Part shown: positions 15,355 to 24,012 of the stretch, in pieces
How positions within the stretch are numbered: position 1 is the stretch's first letter
Layout of the letters: the number at the start of each line of letters is the position of its first letter
Origin: DASSUW01 sp963740605
GTDB taxonomy: Bacteria; Actinomycetota; Thermoleophilia; Solirubrobacterales; Solirubrobacteraceae
DNA length: 64,000 nt
Direction of reading: 5' to 3'
Assembly: GCA_963740605.1 (NCBI GenBank)
Contig: CAVUFC010000010.1
Location: 1 to 64,000 of the forward strand
Program-made: the position numbers and the translations under genes
The notes under the pieces: generated by a model
What the model was told of the DNA's origin: nothing
Databases searched by the model: none
The model's input: the letters and a program-made list of their open reading frames with translations, nothing else

Positions 15355-16209
15355 CTATCCGAGCGCCGCTACGCCGCTGCCGAGGAGGTTGAGGGCGTCC
15401 GCGGATGTGGAGCCGGGCTCGGCGGTGTAGACCATCATCGTGAGCCCGGGGTCAGCGGGTAGCTCCATACGGTCGTACGTGAGCGTGAGGTCGCCCGCCA
15501 CGCCGTGACGGAAGTCCTTGATGCCCGTCTCGTGGAAGCGGACGTTGTGCTCCGCCCAGTGGGTGCGGAACTCCTCGCTCTCGCTGGAGAGCTCGCCGAT
15601 GAGGTCTGACAAGCCGCGGTCGTCGGGGTCGCGGCCGGCCGCAGAACGCAGCACCGCGGCGACATCACTGGCTGCCTGGTCCCAATCAACGTAGAACTCG
15701 CGGGCGCTTGGCTTCAGGAACACGTAGCGGGCGCTGCTGACTGGGCCTGGTCCGGACGCCGTCGCGAACAGATCGGAGTAGAGCGCGCGGCCGAGCTGGT
15801 TGGCGGCCAGGTTGTCCAGGCGGGCGCTGTGCACGATCGCGGCCGCGCCGGTGATCCCGTCGAGAAAGTGCTGGATACTTGGCCGCACCCGCTGCCTGGG
15901 AGCTCGCCGGCGTCGCGGCGCGCTCGTCGGTTTCGCTGCGCGCGCGAGATCGAACAGGTGAGCGCGCTCGGCATCGTCGAGCCGCAATGCTCGAGCCAGC
16001 GCCTCCAGCACACCCTCGGAGACACCGCGCATGTCGCCGCGCTCGAGCCGCGTGTAGTAGTCGACGCTCACGCCGGCGAGGATCGCCACCTCCTCGCGGC
16101 GCAACCCCGGCACGCGCCGCGCGCCGTAGACGCGCAGAGCCACGTCCTGCGGCGTGATCCTGGCACGGCGTGTGGTCAGGAACTCGCGGATCTCGCTCCT
16201 CGGATCCAC
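15355..16209 (-). CDS. XRE regulator with MmyB-like ligand-binding domain (paralogue A)
   Basis: A 284-aa paralogue of the gene at 14349 with the same architecture: helix-turn-helix at about 10-70 and the MmyB-like domain at about 100-280 (ending YTAEPGSTSADALNLLGSG). The HTH and the first 45 residues of the ligand domain are nearly identical in both, while the ligand-facing C-terminal half diverges (for example FRHGVAGDLTLTYDRMELPA), consistent with duplication and altered ligand specificity. Start is GTG 16209 (GTG-GAT-CCG). It sits downstream of the alcohol dehydrogenase/SDR operon on the same strand and is a likely regulator of it. Confidence 0.9.
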   Translation of the reverse strand: MDPRSEIREFLTTRRARITPQDVALRVYGARRVPGLRREEVAILAGVSVDYYTRLERGDMRGVSEGVLEALARALRLDDAERAHLFDLARAAKPTSAPRRRRAPRQRVRPSIQHFLDGITGAAAIVHSARLDNLAANQLGRALYSDLFATASGPGPVSSARYVFLKPSAREFYVDWDQAASDVAAVLRSAAGRDPDDRGLSDLIGELSSESEEFRTHWAEHNVRFHETGIKDFRHGVAGDLTLTYDRMELPADPGLTMMVYTAEPGSTSADALNLLGSGVAALG

Positions 16210-16271
16210 AGCCCGAGGGTACTCCTGCTCCTCTCACCTGGCGCGGCAGCAGCAGGCCTTGGAGATCGTGT

Positions 16272-16802
16272 CTACTCGACGAGCTCGACGGTCACGTCCT
16301 GGTTCTCGAGCCGTTCTAGCTGCTCCTCCGAGGCCCGGTACGTGCCGATGTTGATGGTGTCGTCGGAGTAGCCGATCCCCTCGGTGTTGTAGTAGAAGCC
16401 GAGATTGCCCCAGGGCACGAAGTAGATGAGATCACCGTCTTCTGGGTCGGATCCCGGCGCCCCGGCGACGTCGAGTTCTCGTGGGAGGTCGCCGATCTTC
16501 TCGCGTCCGTTGAACTCCTCCAGGGTGAGCGTGAGAGGAAGCATCGAGACGAAGTCTCGGGTGGCGGCGTTCTCGCTCCCGATCGTCACGTCCACCGAAA
16601 CGTCGCCGCCGGTGAATCGCACCACAGCGCCCTCGACGCTGTTCCTCCGCCGCGTTGGACTCGGCGTCGGCATTTCCTCCGCCGTTTCGGCCTGAGGAGG
16701 GGACGGTGTCCCCGAAGAGGACGACGGCGTGTCATCACCCGAGCATGCGGCGAGGGTCAGGGCAGCCGCAAGACACGAGGCGATCGAGAGAGCGCGACGC
16801 AT
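16272..16802 (-). CDS. Lipoprotein with cyclophilin-like domain
   Basis: A 176-aa predicted lipoprotein. The signal peptide MRRALSIASCLAAALTLAACS has a lipobox (LAAC) with the modified Cys near residue 20, and a Ser/Thr/Pro-rich tether follows to about residue 55. The folded part (about 60-176) matches the cyclophilin-like DUF domain: FVSMLPLTLTLEEFNGREKI, then LPRELDVAGAPGSDPEDGD, YFVPWGNLGFYYN and GTYRASEEQLERL. The cytosolic paralogue encoded at 17486 has the same blocks without the signal, so the operon contains a secreted and an intracellular form. No isomerase active site can be claimed; function is unknown. Confidence 0.8.
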   Translation of the reverse strand: MRRALSIASCLAAALTLAACSGDDTPSSSSGTPSPPQAETAEEMPTPSPTRRRNSVEGAVVRFTGGDVSVDVTIGSENAATRDFVSMLPLTLTLEEFNGREKIGDLPRELDVAGAPGSDPEDGDLIYFVPWGNLGFYYNTEGIGYSDDTINIGTYRASEEQLERLENQDVTVELVE

Positions 16803-16822
16803 GGTGTTCCTTTCTGCTTGGC

Positions 16823-17481
16823 TCAGTCGATGCCGAGCCGGACCTGAAACTCGGATCGCTCGCTGAGGTGTCGCCAGAGCACGTCGGCGACTGCGTCCGG
16901 CTCGTGATCGAGGCCGGGTCCGATGCCGCCGCCGATCGCTGTGTGCGCCACATGCACGCCTCGGCCGGCGAGCTCGTCGTGCAGCATCCGCGCGTAGGCG
17001 ACTTCGCCGGCGAAGGCGATCCCGACGCCGGCTCGCGCCGGGTAGGGGTTGATCGCCGCGCCACCGGTGGTGAAGAGGATCGTGCCGGAGCCTCGCTCGA
17101 TCATCGGGCCGACGACGGTGCTCACGGCGGCGACGGCGCCGAGGACGCTGAACTCGAGCGGCCCGCGGACGTCCTCCACGGACGTCTCGAGGATCGGCTT
17201 CATGAACTCTGGGGCGGGCAGGGGCGAGTACTCGAGCACTTCGACTGGCCGAGGCGGTCCGTCAGTGACGTGATCGCCGAGGACAGCGCGGACGGATCGC
17301 GGATGTCGGCAGCCCCGTACGCCGCCGTGATCCCTTGGGCCGCCAGGTCGTCGGCGAGCGTGGCGAGCTTGCCGGCGTCGCGCGCCACGAGCCCCACTGC
17401 CAGCCCCTCACCGCCGAACCTCCGCGCGATCGCCGCGCCAAGATTCGGTCCTGCTCCCACGATGATGATCGACGGTTGCAT
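16823..17481 (-). pseudogene. SDR-family oxidoreductase broken by a frameshift
   Basis: Two frames together spell one short-chain dehydrogenase-like protein. The first (ATG 17481) has the Rossmann motif IIVGAGPNLGAAIARRFGG and runs to LTDRLGQ near 17245. The second frame resumes with VEVLEYSPLPAPEFMKPILE and continues to the stop at 16823. One base appears to be missing around 17245-17250. The usual YxxxK catalytic pair is not seen (the region reads NPYPARAGVGIAFAGE), so even the repaired protein might not be a classical SDR. The start lies 5 bp after the cyclophilin-like gene's stop, so it belongs to the operon. It may be a real pseudogene or a sequencing error. Confidence 0.75.
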
Positions 17482-17485
17482 CAGC

Positions 17486-17845
17486 TCAGCCCGTGCGTTC
17501 GATCGTGACGCTGAAGTTCTCGCTCTGCCGCTCGATTTCGTCCATGCCGCTGTCGAATTCGCCGATGCGCACGATGCCACGCCAGTACGGGGCGTCATCG
17601 TCGTAGTAGAAGACGAGGTCGCCGCCTGGCGCCCAGTAACCGATGTCTCCGGCGGCGGGATCGTGACCTGCGGGCGCACCCTCCAGCGACAGCTTGCGAG
17701 GAAGCGGAGCCGTCTTCTCGACGTTGTTGTGATCGCGGAAACTGAGTGTGAGAGGAAGCTGGGCGGCGAGATCGCGAGCCGTGGCGTTGTCATGCAGCCG
17801 CGCGGTCAGCTCGGTATCGCCAAAGGTGATCCGGATCGTGCTCAT
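17486..17845 (-). CDS. Cyclophilin-like fold protein
   Basis: A 119-aa cytosolic protein of the cyclophilin-like DUF family often found beside SDRs and flavin enzymes. Seen: MSTIRITFGDTELTARLHDN, AAQLPLTLSFRDHNNVEKTA, LPRKLSLEGAPAGHDPAAGD, a Tyr/Trp-rich strand YWAPGGDLVFYYDDD and the C-terminal GEFDSGMDEIERQSENFSVT. The biochemical role of the family is not established. It is encoded 3 bp after an SDR stop and 5 bp before the frameshifted SDR, inside the alcohol dehydrogenase operon, and is the soluble counterpart of the lipoprotein at 16272. Confidence 0.85.
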   Translation of the reverse strand: MSTIRITFGDTELTARLHDNATARDLAAQLPLTLSFRDHNNVEKTAPLPRKLSLEGAPAGHDPAAGDIGYWAPGGDLVFYYDDDAPYWRGIVRIGEFDSGMDEIERQSENFSVTIERTG

Positions 17846-17848
17846 AGC

Positions 17849-18616
17849 TCAGCGGGCGGTGTAGCCGCCGTCAACGGGAAGCGCGACGCCGACCACGAAG
17901 CTGGCTCCTGGGCTGCACAGCCAGAGCACGGCCGCGGCGATCTCGTCAGGGCGCCCCAACCGGCCGATCGGCTGGTTCGCCACGGCCTCCGGCACGTCGA
18001 GCTCGCCCTTGGCGATCATGTCGGTGACCATCGCGGTCTCGAAGGTCCCCGGGCAGATCGCGTTGATGCGGATGCCGCGGGGCGCGTATTCGAGCGCCGC
18101 GCTCTTGGTCAGGCCGAGAACGCCGTGCTTCGAGGCGTGGTAGGCGGCGCGGCCGGGCAGGCCGACCAGCCCGCCGAGCGACGAGCAGTTGACGATGGCG
18201 CCGCTGCCTTGCGCGCGCATCGGTCGCAGCTCGTGCTTCATGCAGGCCCAGACGCCGCGCAGGTTGACGTCGTTCACGCGGTCGAACAGCTCGGCCGGTT
18301 CGTCCGCGGCGTCGGTCGGCGGGGCCTGGATGCCGGCGTTGTTGAACGCGAAGTCGAGTCGGCCGAACGCCGCCACGGCTTGTTCGACGAGCGCAGCGAC
18401 CTGCTGCTCGTCGGACACGTCGCAGGCCACGCCGAGCGCCTTATGGCGCGCGCCGGTCAGCTCCGCCGTCGCCGTTCCCACGGCCTCCTCGTTTCTGTCG
18501 GCGAGCACGACGGCGGCGCCGGACTCGGCGAACGCCCGCGCGGTCGCGAGCCCCATGCCGGAGCCGGCCCCGGTGACGATGGCGACGCGGTCATGGAAGT
18601 CGTAGGTCGGGTTCAT
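17849..18616 (-). CDS. Short-chain dehydrogenase/reductase
   Basis: A 255-aa classical SDR. The cofactor motif is VTGAGSGMGLATARAF (TGxxxGxG), NNAG is present (FAFNNAGIQ), the catalytic Ser lies in IVNCSSLGG and the YxxxK pair in AAYHASKHGVLG. An Asp at the end of beta-2 (VVLADRNEE) suggests NAD(H) preference. The C-terminal FVVGVALPVDGGYTAR is the standard substrate-loop end. Substrate unknown, probably a secondary alcohol or ketone. ATG 18616 overlaps the stop of the preceding SDR by 4 bp. Confidence 0.9.
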   Translation of the reverse strand: MNPTYDFHDRVAIVTGAGSGMGLATARAFAESGAAVVLADRNEEAVGTATAELTGARHKALGVACDVSDEQQVAALVEQAVAAFGRLDFAFNNAGIQAPPTDAADEPAELFDRVNDVNLRGVWACMKHELRPMRAQGSGAIVNCSSLGGLVGLPGRAAYHASKHGVLGLTKSAALEYAPRGIRINAICPGTFETAMVTDMIAKGELDVPEAVANQPIGRLGRPDEIAAAVLWLCSPGASFVVGVALPVDGGYTAR

Positions 18617-19368
18617 GCCATGGCCTCCGTGTCAGCCGGGGCAAGTCGCGTGGCGGTGAAGCGAGCCAACTCGTCGAGCAACTGGTCTTGGAACCGCTGG
18701 TCATGGACGCTGGCTGCCGGCTCGGCGCGGCGCTGGTGATGCCAGTAGCCGCCGGAGGTGCGCGCCTCGGGATCGTGGCTGGTGGCCAGCCATTCCTGGG
18801 TGCGGTGCCCGAGCTGCACATCGTCGGGCGCGCCGGGGCCGCCCATTCTCGTGGGCACCCAGCCGGGGTCGACCGCGTTGCTGAACACGTCCGGCCAGAG
18901 CCGGGCCACGGCTGCGGAGAGCGCCGTGACGAAGAGCTTGCTGTCCGAATACGACCCCGTCGTGTGCCGGCCGCTCCAGTCGACGCCGGCCAGGCTGGCT
19001 CGACCGCCTCGGTGCATGCTGCTGCTGAGGTAGACCAGGCGCTGCGGGCGGTGGATGAGCGCGGTGAGCAGGTACGGGGCAACGACGTTGACGGGCAGGA
19101 CGTCCGGCCCGCCGATGACGCCGGCGTTGTGAATCACCGCGTCCAACGGCCCGAGGCGGTTCACCTGGTCGGCGACGCCGCGAGTCTCCTCGAGGTCGGA
19201 CAGGTCTGCCACGACTGCGGCAGCGCCGCGGTCCAGGAGGTCGCGCACGGCCGCGAGCCGGTCCTGGCTCCGAGCGTGGACCACCACCTCGTGGCTCTGC
19301 TCGAGCAGCGTCTGCGCGGCCGCGCGTCCGAGGCCGTCTGCGGAGCCGGTGATGAAGACGCGGCTCAC
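18613..19368 (-). CDS. SDR-family oxidoreductase (atypical)
   Basis: A 251-aa SDR starting with GTG 19368, which overlaps the DUF2255 stop (GTGA). Motifs: VFITGSADGLGRAAAQTLLE, DLSDLEETRGVADQ, AVIHNAGVIGGPDVL, the Ser region RLVYLSSSMHRGG, and SYSDSKLFVTAL with the YxxxK Tyr/Lys. The C-terminal part (GHRTQEWLATSHDPEARTSGGYWHH) resembles retinol-dehydrogenase-like SDRs. The tail to residue 251 also ends in a helical segment FQDQLLDELARFT. It lies between DUF2255 and a second SDR in a translationally coupled series. Confidence 0.85.
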   Translation of the reverse strand: MSRVFITGSADGLGRAAAQTLLEQSHEVVVHARSQDRLAAVRDLLDRGAAAVVADLSDLEETRGVADQVNRLGPLDAVIHNAGVIGGPDVLPVNVVAPYLLTALIHRPQRLVYLSSSMHRGGRASLAGVDWSGRHTTGSYSDSKLFVTALSAAVARLWPDVFSNAVDPGWVPTRMGGPGAPDDVQLGHRTQEWLATSHDPEARTSGGYWHHQRRAEPAASVHDQRFQDQLLDELARFTATRLAPADTEAMA

Positions 19369-19748
19369 GCCGACGCCTTCGCGGCCAGCGGCTCGAGGCG
19401 GAGCGTCGTCGTCCGCGTCTCGCCACTGGTCATCGGCTCGACGTAGCTCGAGCCGTAGCGGCTGTACTTGGACCGATAGGCCCCGTCGATCCGCTCGTTG
19501 AGCTCCTCGTCGTCGACCGCGATGAAGCTGACGTCCTTGTCGACGCCGCCGGCCCGGATGTGACCCTGTCGGCGCTTCTTGACTCCGCGGTACCAGGCGC
19601 CGGACGCGCCGCGCCACGAGCGGACGTAGCGCTCGTCGCCGTCACGGACGACCCAGATCGGCACCGGCCGGCGCACCGTCGGTGCCGCGACCTCGAGCTC
19701 CTGCGCGGCGCCGATGCGGTCGAGCTCCTCGTTCGTCCAGGCCGTCAC
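19365..19748 (-). CDS. DUF2255-family protein
   Basis: A 127-aa protein with the DUF2255 pattern: an N-terminal WTNEELDRIGAAQELEVAAP, then PIWVVRDGDERYVRSWRG and WYRGVKKRRQGHIRAGG, and a central DVSFIAVDDEELNERIDGAY with YGSSYVEPMTSGETRTTTLRL at the end. The fold resembles split-barrel flavin- or F420-binding proteins, but a cofactor cannot be shown here. It overlaps both neighbours by 4 bp, the alcohol dehydrogenase upstream and an SDR downstream, which indicates a common pathway. Confidence 0.85.
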   Translation of the reverse strand: MTAWTNEELDRIGAAQELEVAAPTVRRPVPIWVVRDGDERYVRSWRGASGAWYRGVKKRRQGHIRAGGVDKDVSFIAVDDEELNERIDGAYRSKYSRYGSSYVEPMTSGETRTTTLRLEPLAAKASA

Positions 19749-20779
19749 GGCTTGATCATCACCTTGATCGACTCACGATCAGCCATCGCGCGGTAGCCGT
19801 CGGGCACGCCGTCGAGGCCGACGGTGCGGTCGAACACTTTGCCGGGCTCGATCTTGCCGTCGAGGATGTCGGGGAGGAGTTCGTCGATGTACGCGCGCGC
19901 GGGGGCGGGGCCGCCGCCGACCTTGATGTTGGCGTAGAACGCCGGCTGTCCCGCCGGAATCGTCGCCTCCTGCGGCACGCCGACGCGACCGACCGCGCCG
20001 CCGGGACGCGCGATGCGGATCGCGGTCTCCGTCGACGCGCCGTGGCCCACGCACTCGAGCACGGAGTGCACCCCCTCGCCGCCGGTGAGCTCGCGCACGC
20101 GCTCGACGGCCTCCTCGCCCCGCTCGCTGACGACGTCGGTCGCGCCGAACTCGCGCGCCAGCGCGATCCGGTCCTCGTGGCGGCCCATGATGATGATCTG
20201 CTCGGCGCCGAGGCGCTTGGCGGCGATCACGCCGCACAGGCCGACCGCGCCGTCACCGACCACCGCCACGCGCTTGCCGGGGCCGACCTCGGCGACGACG
20301 GCCGCGTGGTGGCCGGTCCCGAGTACGTCGGACAACGTGAGCAGCGACGGCATCAGCGCGTCCTCCTCGCCGACCGGCAGCGGGTACAGCGTGCCGTCGG
20401 CGTACGGGATGCGTTGGGCCTCGGCCTGCGCCGCGTTGCCAGGGAAGGCGTCGAAGAACCCACCGTGAACGCACGCGGTGTGCAGGCCCTCGTGGCAGAA
20501 CGCGCACGTGCCATCCGAGAACGCGAACGGCATCACGACCAGATCTCCGCGCTTGACGGTGCGCACCTCGGCGCCGACGTCCTCGACGATGCCGATCGCT
20601 TCGTGCCCCATGCTGCGGCCCGTCTCGGACGGCTCCATCGATCCATAGGGCCACAGGTCACTGCCGCAGATGCACGCGCGCGTCACGCGCAGGATCGCAT
20701 CCGTGGGCTCGACCAGCCGAGGATCGGGAACGTCCTCGACACGAACGTCCCCGGCCTTGTACATGAACGTCGCGAGCAT
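19745..20779 (-). CDS. Zinc-dependent alcohol dehydrogenase (MDR family)
   Basis: A 344-aa medium-chain dehydrogenase. Catalytic zinc ligands are visible: Cys in RACICGSDLWPYG and His/Glu in SMGHEAIGIVEDVG. The usual second Cys cluster is reduced: only FCHEGLHTAC (DGTCAFCHEGLHTACVHGG) remains, giving three or four candidate structural-zinc Cys. The NAD(P) motif is VAVVGDGAVGLCGVI and the C-terminus IARPGGAVGRVGVPQ follows the family. The first codon overlaps the stop of a 45-aa frame (TGATG). It is the first well-supported gene of a seven-member minus-strand operon with DUF2255, SDRs and cyclophilin-like proteins. Confidence 0.9.
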   Translation of the reverse strand: MLATFMYKAGDVRVEDVPDPRLVEPTDAILRVTRACICGSDLWPYGSMEPSETGRSMGHEAIGIVEDVGAEVRTVKRGDLVVMPFAFSDGTCAFCHEGLHTACVHGGFFDAFPGNAAQAEAQRIPYADGTLYPLPVGEEDALMPSLLTLSDVLGTGHHAAVVAEVGPGKRVAVVGDGAVGLCGVIAAKRLGAEQIIIMGRHEDRIALAREFGATDVVSERGEEAVERVRELTGGEGVHSVLECVGHGASTETAIRIARPGGAVGRVGVPQEATIPAGQPAFYANIKVGGGPAPARAYIDELLPDILDGKIEPGKVFDRTVGLDGVPDGYRAMADRESIKVMIKP

Positions 20780-20916
20780 CAGCTCACCCCCACCGTCGTG
20801 TCCTCGCGTGCCAGCGGGCTCGACAGCTCGTGGTACGCATGTCCTGCCGCCGGCGCGGCCCTGGCGAAGTCCACGCCCATGCTGTGCCCGGCGCCGGTGG
20901 TGTGCTTCTCAGTCAC
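20779..20916 (-). CDS. Possible 45-aa protein coupled to the alcohol dehydrogenase
   Basis: A short frame from GTG 20916 to a TGA whose last base is shared with the dehydrogenase ATG (TGATG). It would encode VTEKHTTGAGHSMGVDF... ending AREDTTVGVS. The tight overlap is what a real upstream cistron would show, and a GGTGG sits a few bases upstream of the GTG. It could instead be a leader peptide or the C-terminal remnant of a lost gene. No family is recognised. Confidence 0.35.
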   Translation of the reverse strand: MTEKHTTGAGHSMGVDFARAAPAAGHAYHELSSPLAREDTTVGVS

Positions 20917-21176
20917 GGCTACCACCAAAGCGCAGATCCAACGACTCCGGGAGTCCCTGCGGAGACAGGTACCCGCAGTACCCCCCACGCGCCACTCGGC
21001 TCGATCCATCTCGGCGCGCGGCGCGGGCTGGAACGGCTAGGTCCAGGTCGGGACCATGCCTTCGGTGGCGCGCTGGCCGTGGGCGCCGTCGGGGAGGATC
21101 TCTCGTGGAGCATCCATACGGCCCCCGGCGCCGTCAGTGACCATCACCCGCGATGGCCGAGGGGTGTGCGGGAGGA

Positions 21177-21211
21177 CTGCTCCCGGCCCTTCCTTCATGG
21201 GCCGGGAGCAG
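21177..21211. terminator. Strong GC hairpin between GH3 and alcohol dehydrogenase operons
   Basis: A perfect 13-bp inverted repeat (CTGCTCCCGGCCC / GGGCCGGGAGCAG) with a 9-base loop lies 33 bp downstream of the GH3 stop. There is no T-tract on either strand, as is common for terminators in high-GC actinomycetes. It most likely ends the GH3 transcript before the dehydrogenase operon. The bases between it and 20916 hold no recognisable gene. Confidence 0.65.
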
Positions 21212-21243
21212 CCGTATGACCTGCGCTGGGTTACCTCTTGCCG

Positions 21244-23907
21244 TCAGCGGACCGTGAAGGTCGCCCTGAGTGGCGTCTTGCTCGAGGATGGGCCGACGGA
21301 GACCTTGTAGGTCCCTGGCGCGATCTTCCAGCTGTCGCTCGCGGTGTCGAAGTACCCGAGCGGGTGCGTGGATGCCTTCGGGTCGATCGTCACGTCGACC
21401 GTGGTTGACTTGCCGGCCTGCGTGCTGACTCGGCTGTAGCCGACGAGCCGCTTCTGCTCTCGGGTCGACGACGGGAGCCGGACGTAGACCTGCGCGACTT
21501 CGTCGCCGTCCCGCTTCCCGGTGTTGGTGATCTTGAATCGCACGCGGGTCGGCGACTGTGCCGGGTTGTTGCCACTCACCTTCAGGTCGCTGTACTTGAA
21601 CTTGCTGTAAGACAGCCCGAAACCGAAGGAGAACAGCGGGGTGATACCCGCGGCCTCGTAGCCCTTGTAACCGACGTTGATGCCCTCCCCGTACACCACT
21701 TCCACGTCGTCGGCTCCGGCGTAGGGGCTCTCGATCCCCGGAGGCAGATCCTCCTCGCTGGTGGGCCAGGTCATCGTCAGCTTCCCGGACGGATTGACGT
21801 CGCCCCACAGCACGCGGGCCAGTGCGGCGCCCACGGCCTGCCCGCCGTAGTAGGTCTCCACGACCGCATCGACCTTGTCCAGCCACGGCATGGTCACCGG
21901 GCCGGCGTTGGCCAGCACCACGATGGTGTGCGGGTTGACCGCGCTGACCGCCTCGATCAGCTGGTCCGCGCTCTGCGGAAGCTTCAGCGACACGCGGTCA
22001 TGCGCCTCGCCCTCGATCGTGGTGGCGTAGACGATGGCCACATCGCTCTTCTGCGCCGCGTTCACGGCGTTCTCGATCGCCGGCGAGTAGGCCCGGGTCG
22101 GGGTCTTCCATTGCAGTAGCACGGAGCCGTCGTTCAGGATCTCGAACGGGTGAATGCCCCTGAAGGTGATGCGGAGGGTGTGTTCCTGGCCCTCGACCCA
22201 GTTCAACGTCGGCGTTGCCGCGTAGGCACGCTTGCCGTTGGCGCCGTTCATGGTGGCGACCCGCTGGCCGTCGAGGTCCAAGGTCGCATCACCCATGCCG
22301 GTCAGAGCCAGCTGGTAGGCGCCGGTCTTCGGTGCCGTGATGTGACCCTCGTAGACCGCCGAGCCGGGGCAGGTCGGGCAGCTCACCGGGGGCGGCGTGA
22401 CCTGTGACGGTCCCGGCGTGTCCAGGGTGCTGAGGATCCCGACGTCGTAGTTGACCTGCCGAACGACACGCTGCTCGTCCGGGTTGCCCTGGAAGTTGCT
22501 GTCCTTCCAGAACCAGGCGTTCAGGCCGGTGCCAACGCCGTTGTTCGGCGACAGGACCGAGGACGGGACCGCGGTCATATCGGCGGTTTCCAGCATGTTG
22601 GCGCCGTTGGCCGGATCGTTGCCCCGGACCCAATTGACGGTTGCGCCCGCATCCGAGGCCCGGTCGACGATCCCCTGCAGCGGCGTAGTCTGCCTGACCG
22701 CCTTGACGAACGGAGTTCCGCCGCCGATCGCGTTGTGGTTGGCGTCGGCGCCGATCACCGTGATCTTCTTGGCCTTGCGGGTGAGCGGAAGGGCCCTGCC
22801 GCTGTTCTTGAGCAGCGTGATCGCCTTCTCCTGAGTCTCCCGCGCGATCCTGTTGCCGGCTGCCACATCGATCGGGCCCCGCGCGGTCGGGTAGTCGAAC
22901 ATCCCGGTCCGGAACATCGAGTACAGGATGCGGTAGCAGGACTCGTCGAGCCGCGACTCCGGCACGGTGCCGTTCCGGACGGCCTGCAGCAGGTGATCGG
23001 AGTAGGCGTCCTTGTTCCCGGTCTCCATGTCCACACCGCCGGCGAGCGAGCCGAGTGTGGTGTGCGCGGCGCCGTAGTCGGTCCCCATGAAGCCGGTGAA
23101 GCCGATGCTGTCGAGCAGCTCGCGTCCCGTCGTAGGGTTCTCGCAGGCGTACTTGCCGTTGATCTTGTTGAACGCGCACATGACGCTGCCGGGGTCACTT
23201 TCGGCGACTGCGGCCTCGTACGGGAGTGCATAGAGCTCACGCAGCGCACGGGTCGAGACGATGTTGTTGCCGCCGTTGCTGCGGTTGGTCTCCTGGTTGT
23301 ACGCCAGGTAGTGCTTCAACGTCGCCATGACGTGCTCACGCTGGATGACGTTGGTGAACTTGCTGAGATAGTTCGCCGTCATGATGGGGTCTTCGCTCGG
23401 ACTCTCGTTCGTGCGGCCCCAGAACGGATTCCGCAGGATGTCGCCAACCGGGCTCAGCAAGACGTTGGCCCCCGAGGCGCGGACCTCCTTGGCCACGGCC
23501 GTGGCATACGGCGTGATCGCATCCAGTGACCACGTGGCACCGAGTGCCTGCGCGGACGGCATGGCCGTCGCAAGGTCGCCCGTGTTGGTCGTGCTCCAGC
23601 CGTGCGCGTGAACGCCGGACGCGGAATCCTGCATCGCCAGCTCTGGGATGCCGAGGCGCGGAATCGGGCCGTTGTAGAAGGCGAATCGGCCGTCCTCCTG
23701 GTTGCCGCTCATCAGGTCGACCTTCTCCTCCAGCGTCATCTGCGCCAGGAGCAGGTTCGCTCGCTGCTGAGGTGACAGTGAGGTGTTCATCCACGGGCGG
23801 TCAGCCTGTGCGATCGCGAGCGACGGCGCGAACAGCGCACACAGCGCCAAGCACCAGCCGACCACGCCCCAGCCACCGACCCGCCGTGTCAACGACGATC
23901 GACGCAT
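21244..23907 (-). CDS. Secreted GH3 beta-glucosidase with PA14 and Fn3-like domains
   Basis: An 887-aa secreted enzyme. An N-terminal signal peptide (RRVGGWGVVGWCLALCALFA, cleavage probably after SLAIAQA, about residue 35) is followed by the GH3 N-terminal barrel starting LLAQMTLEEKVDLMSG. Substrate-binding residues lie in ATLKHYLAYNQETNR, and the nucleophile Asp is in GFTGFMGTDYG (about residue 275). The GH3 C-terminal sandwich begins ITLLKNSGRALPLTRKAKK. A PA14-type insert occurs near 500-600 (YEGHITAPKTGAYQLALTG). The end is a fibronectin-III-like domain (GDEVAQVYVRLPSSTREQKR). It releases glucose or another sugar from beta-linked oligosaccharides outside the cell. The IclR gene lies directly upstream on the same strand, and a GH16 glucanase is divergent from it. 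Confidence 0.9.
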   Translation of the reverse strand: MRRSSLTRRVGGWGVVGWCLALCALFAPSLAIAQADRPWMNTSLSPQQRANLLLAQMTLEEKVDLMSGNQEDGRFAFYNGPIPRLGIPELAMQDSASGVHAHGWSTTNTGDLATAMPSAQALGATWSLDAITPYATAVAKEVRASGANVLLSPVGDILRNPFWGRTNESPSEDPIMTANYLSKFTNVIQREHVMATLKHYLAYNQETNRSNGGNNIVSTRALRELYALPYEAAVAESDPGSVMCAFNKINGKYACENPTTGRELLDSIGFTGFMGTDYGAAHTTLGSLAGGVDMETGNKDAYSDHLLQAVRNGTVPESRLDESCYRILYSMFRTGMFDYPTARGPIDVAAGNRIARETQEKAITLLKNSGRALPLTRKAKKITVIGADANHNAIGGGTPFVKAVRQTTPLQGIVDRASDAGATVNWVRGNDPANGANMLETADMTAVPSSVLSPNNGVGTGLNAWFWKDSNFQGNPDEQRVVRQVNYDVGILSTLDTPGPSQVTPPPVSCPTCPGSAVYEGHITAPKTGAYQLALTGMGDATLDLDGQRVATMNGANGKRAYAATPTLNWVEGQEHTLRITFRGIHPFEILNDGSVLLQWKTPTRAYSPAIENAVNAAQKSDVAIVYATTIEGEAHDRVSLKLPQSADQLIEAVSAVNPHTIVVLANAGPVTMPWLDKVDAVVETYYGGQAVGAALARVLWGDVNPSGKLTMTWPTSEEDLPPGIESPYAGADDVEVVYGEGINVGYKGYEAAGITPLFSFGFGLSYSKFKYSDLKVSGNNPAQSPTRVRFKITNTGKRDGDEVAQVYVRLPSSTREQKRLVGYSRVSTQAGKSTTVDVTIDPKASTHPLGYFDTASDSWKIAPGTYKVSVGPSSSKTPLRATFTVR

Positions 23908-24012
23908 CCGACTCTCCTCTCTCTGCGAGTAGTCCGCCCGTCCCCGCGGGCGGAGCCGGAATCCGAGCGCCAGGCTGCGCCGGCGTCAAGGAGAAAGGGA
24001 TCGCGTGTTCCC

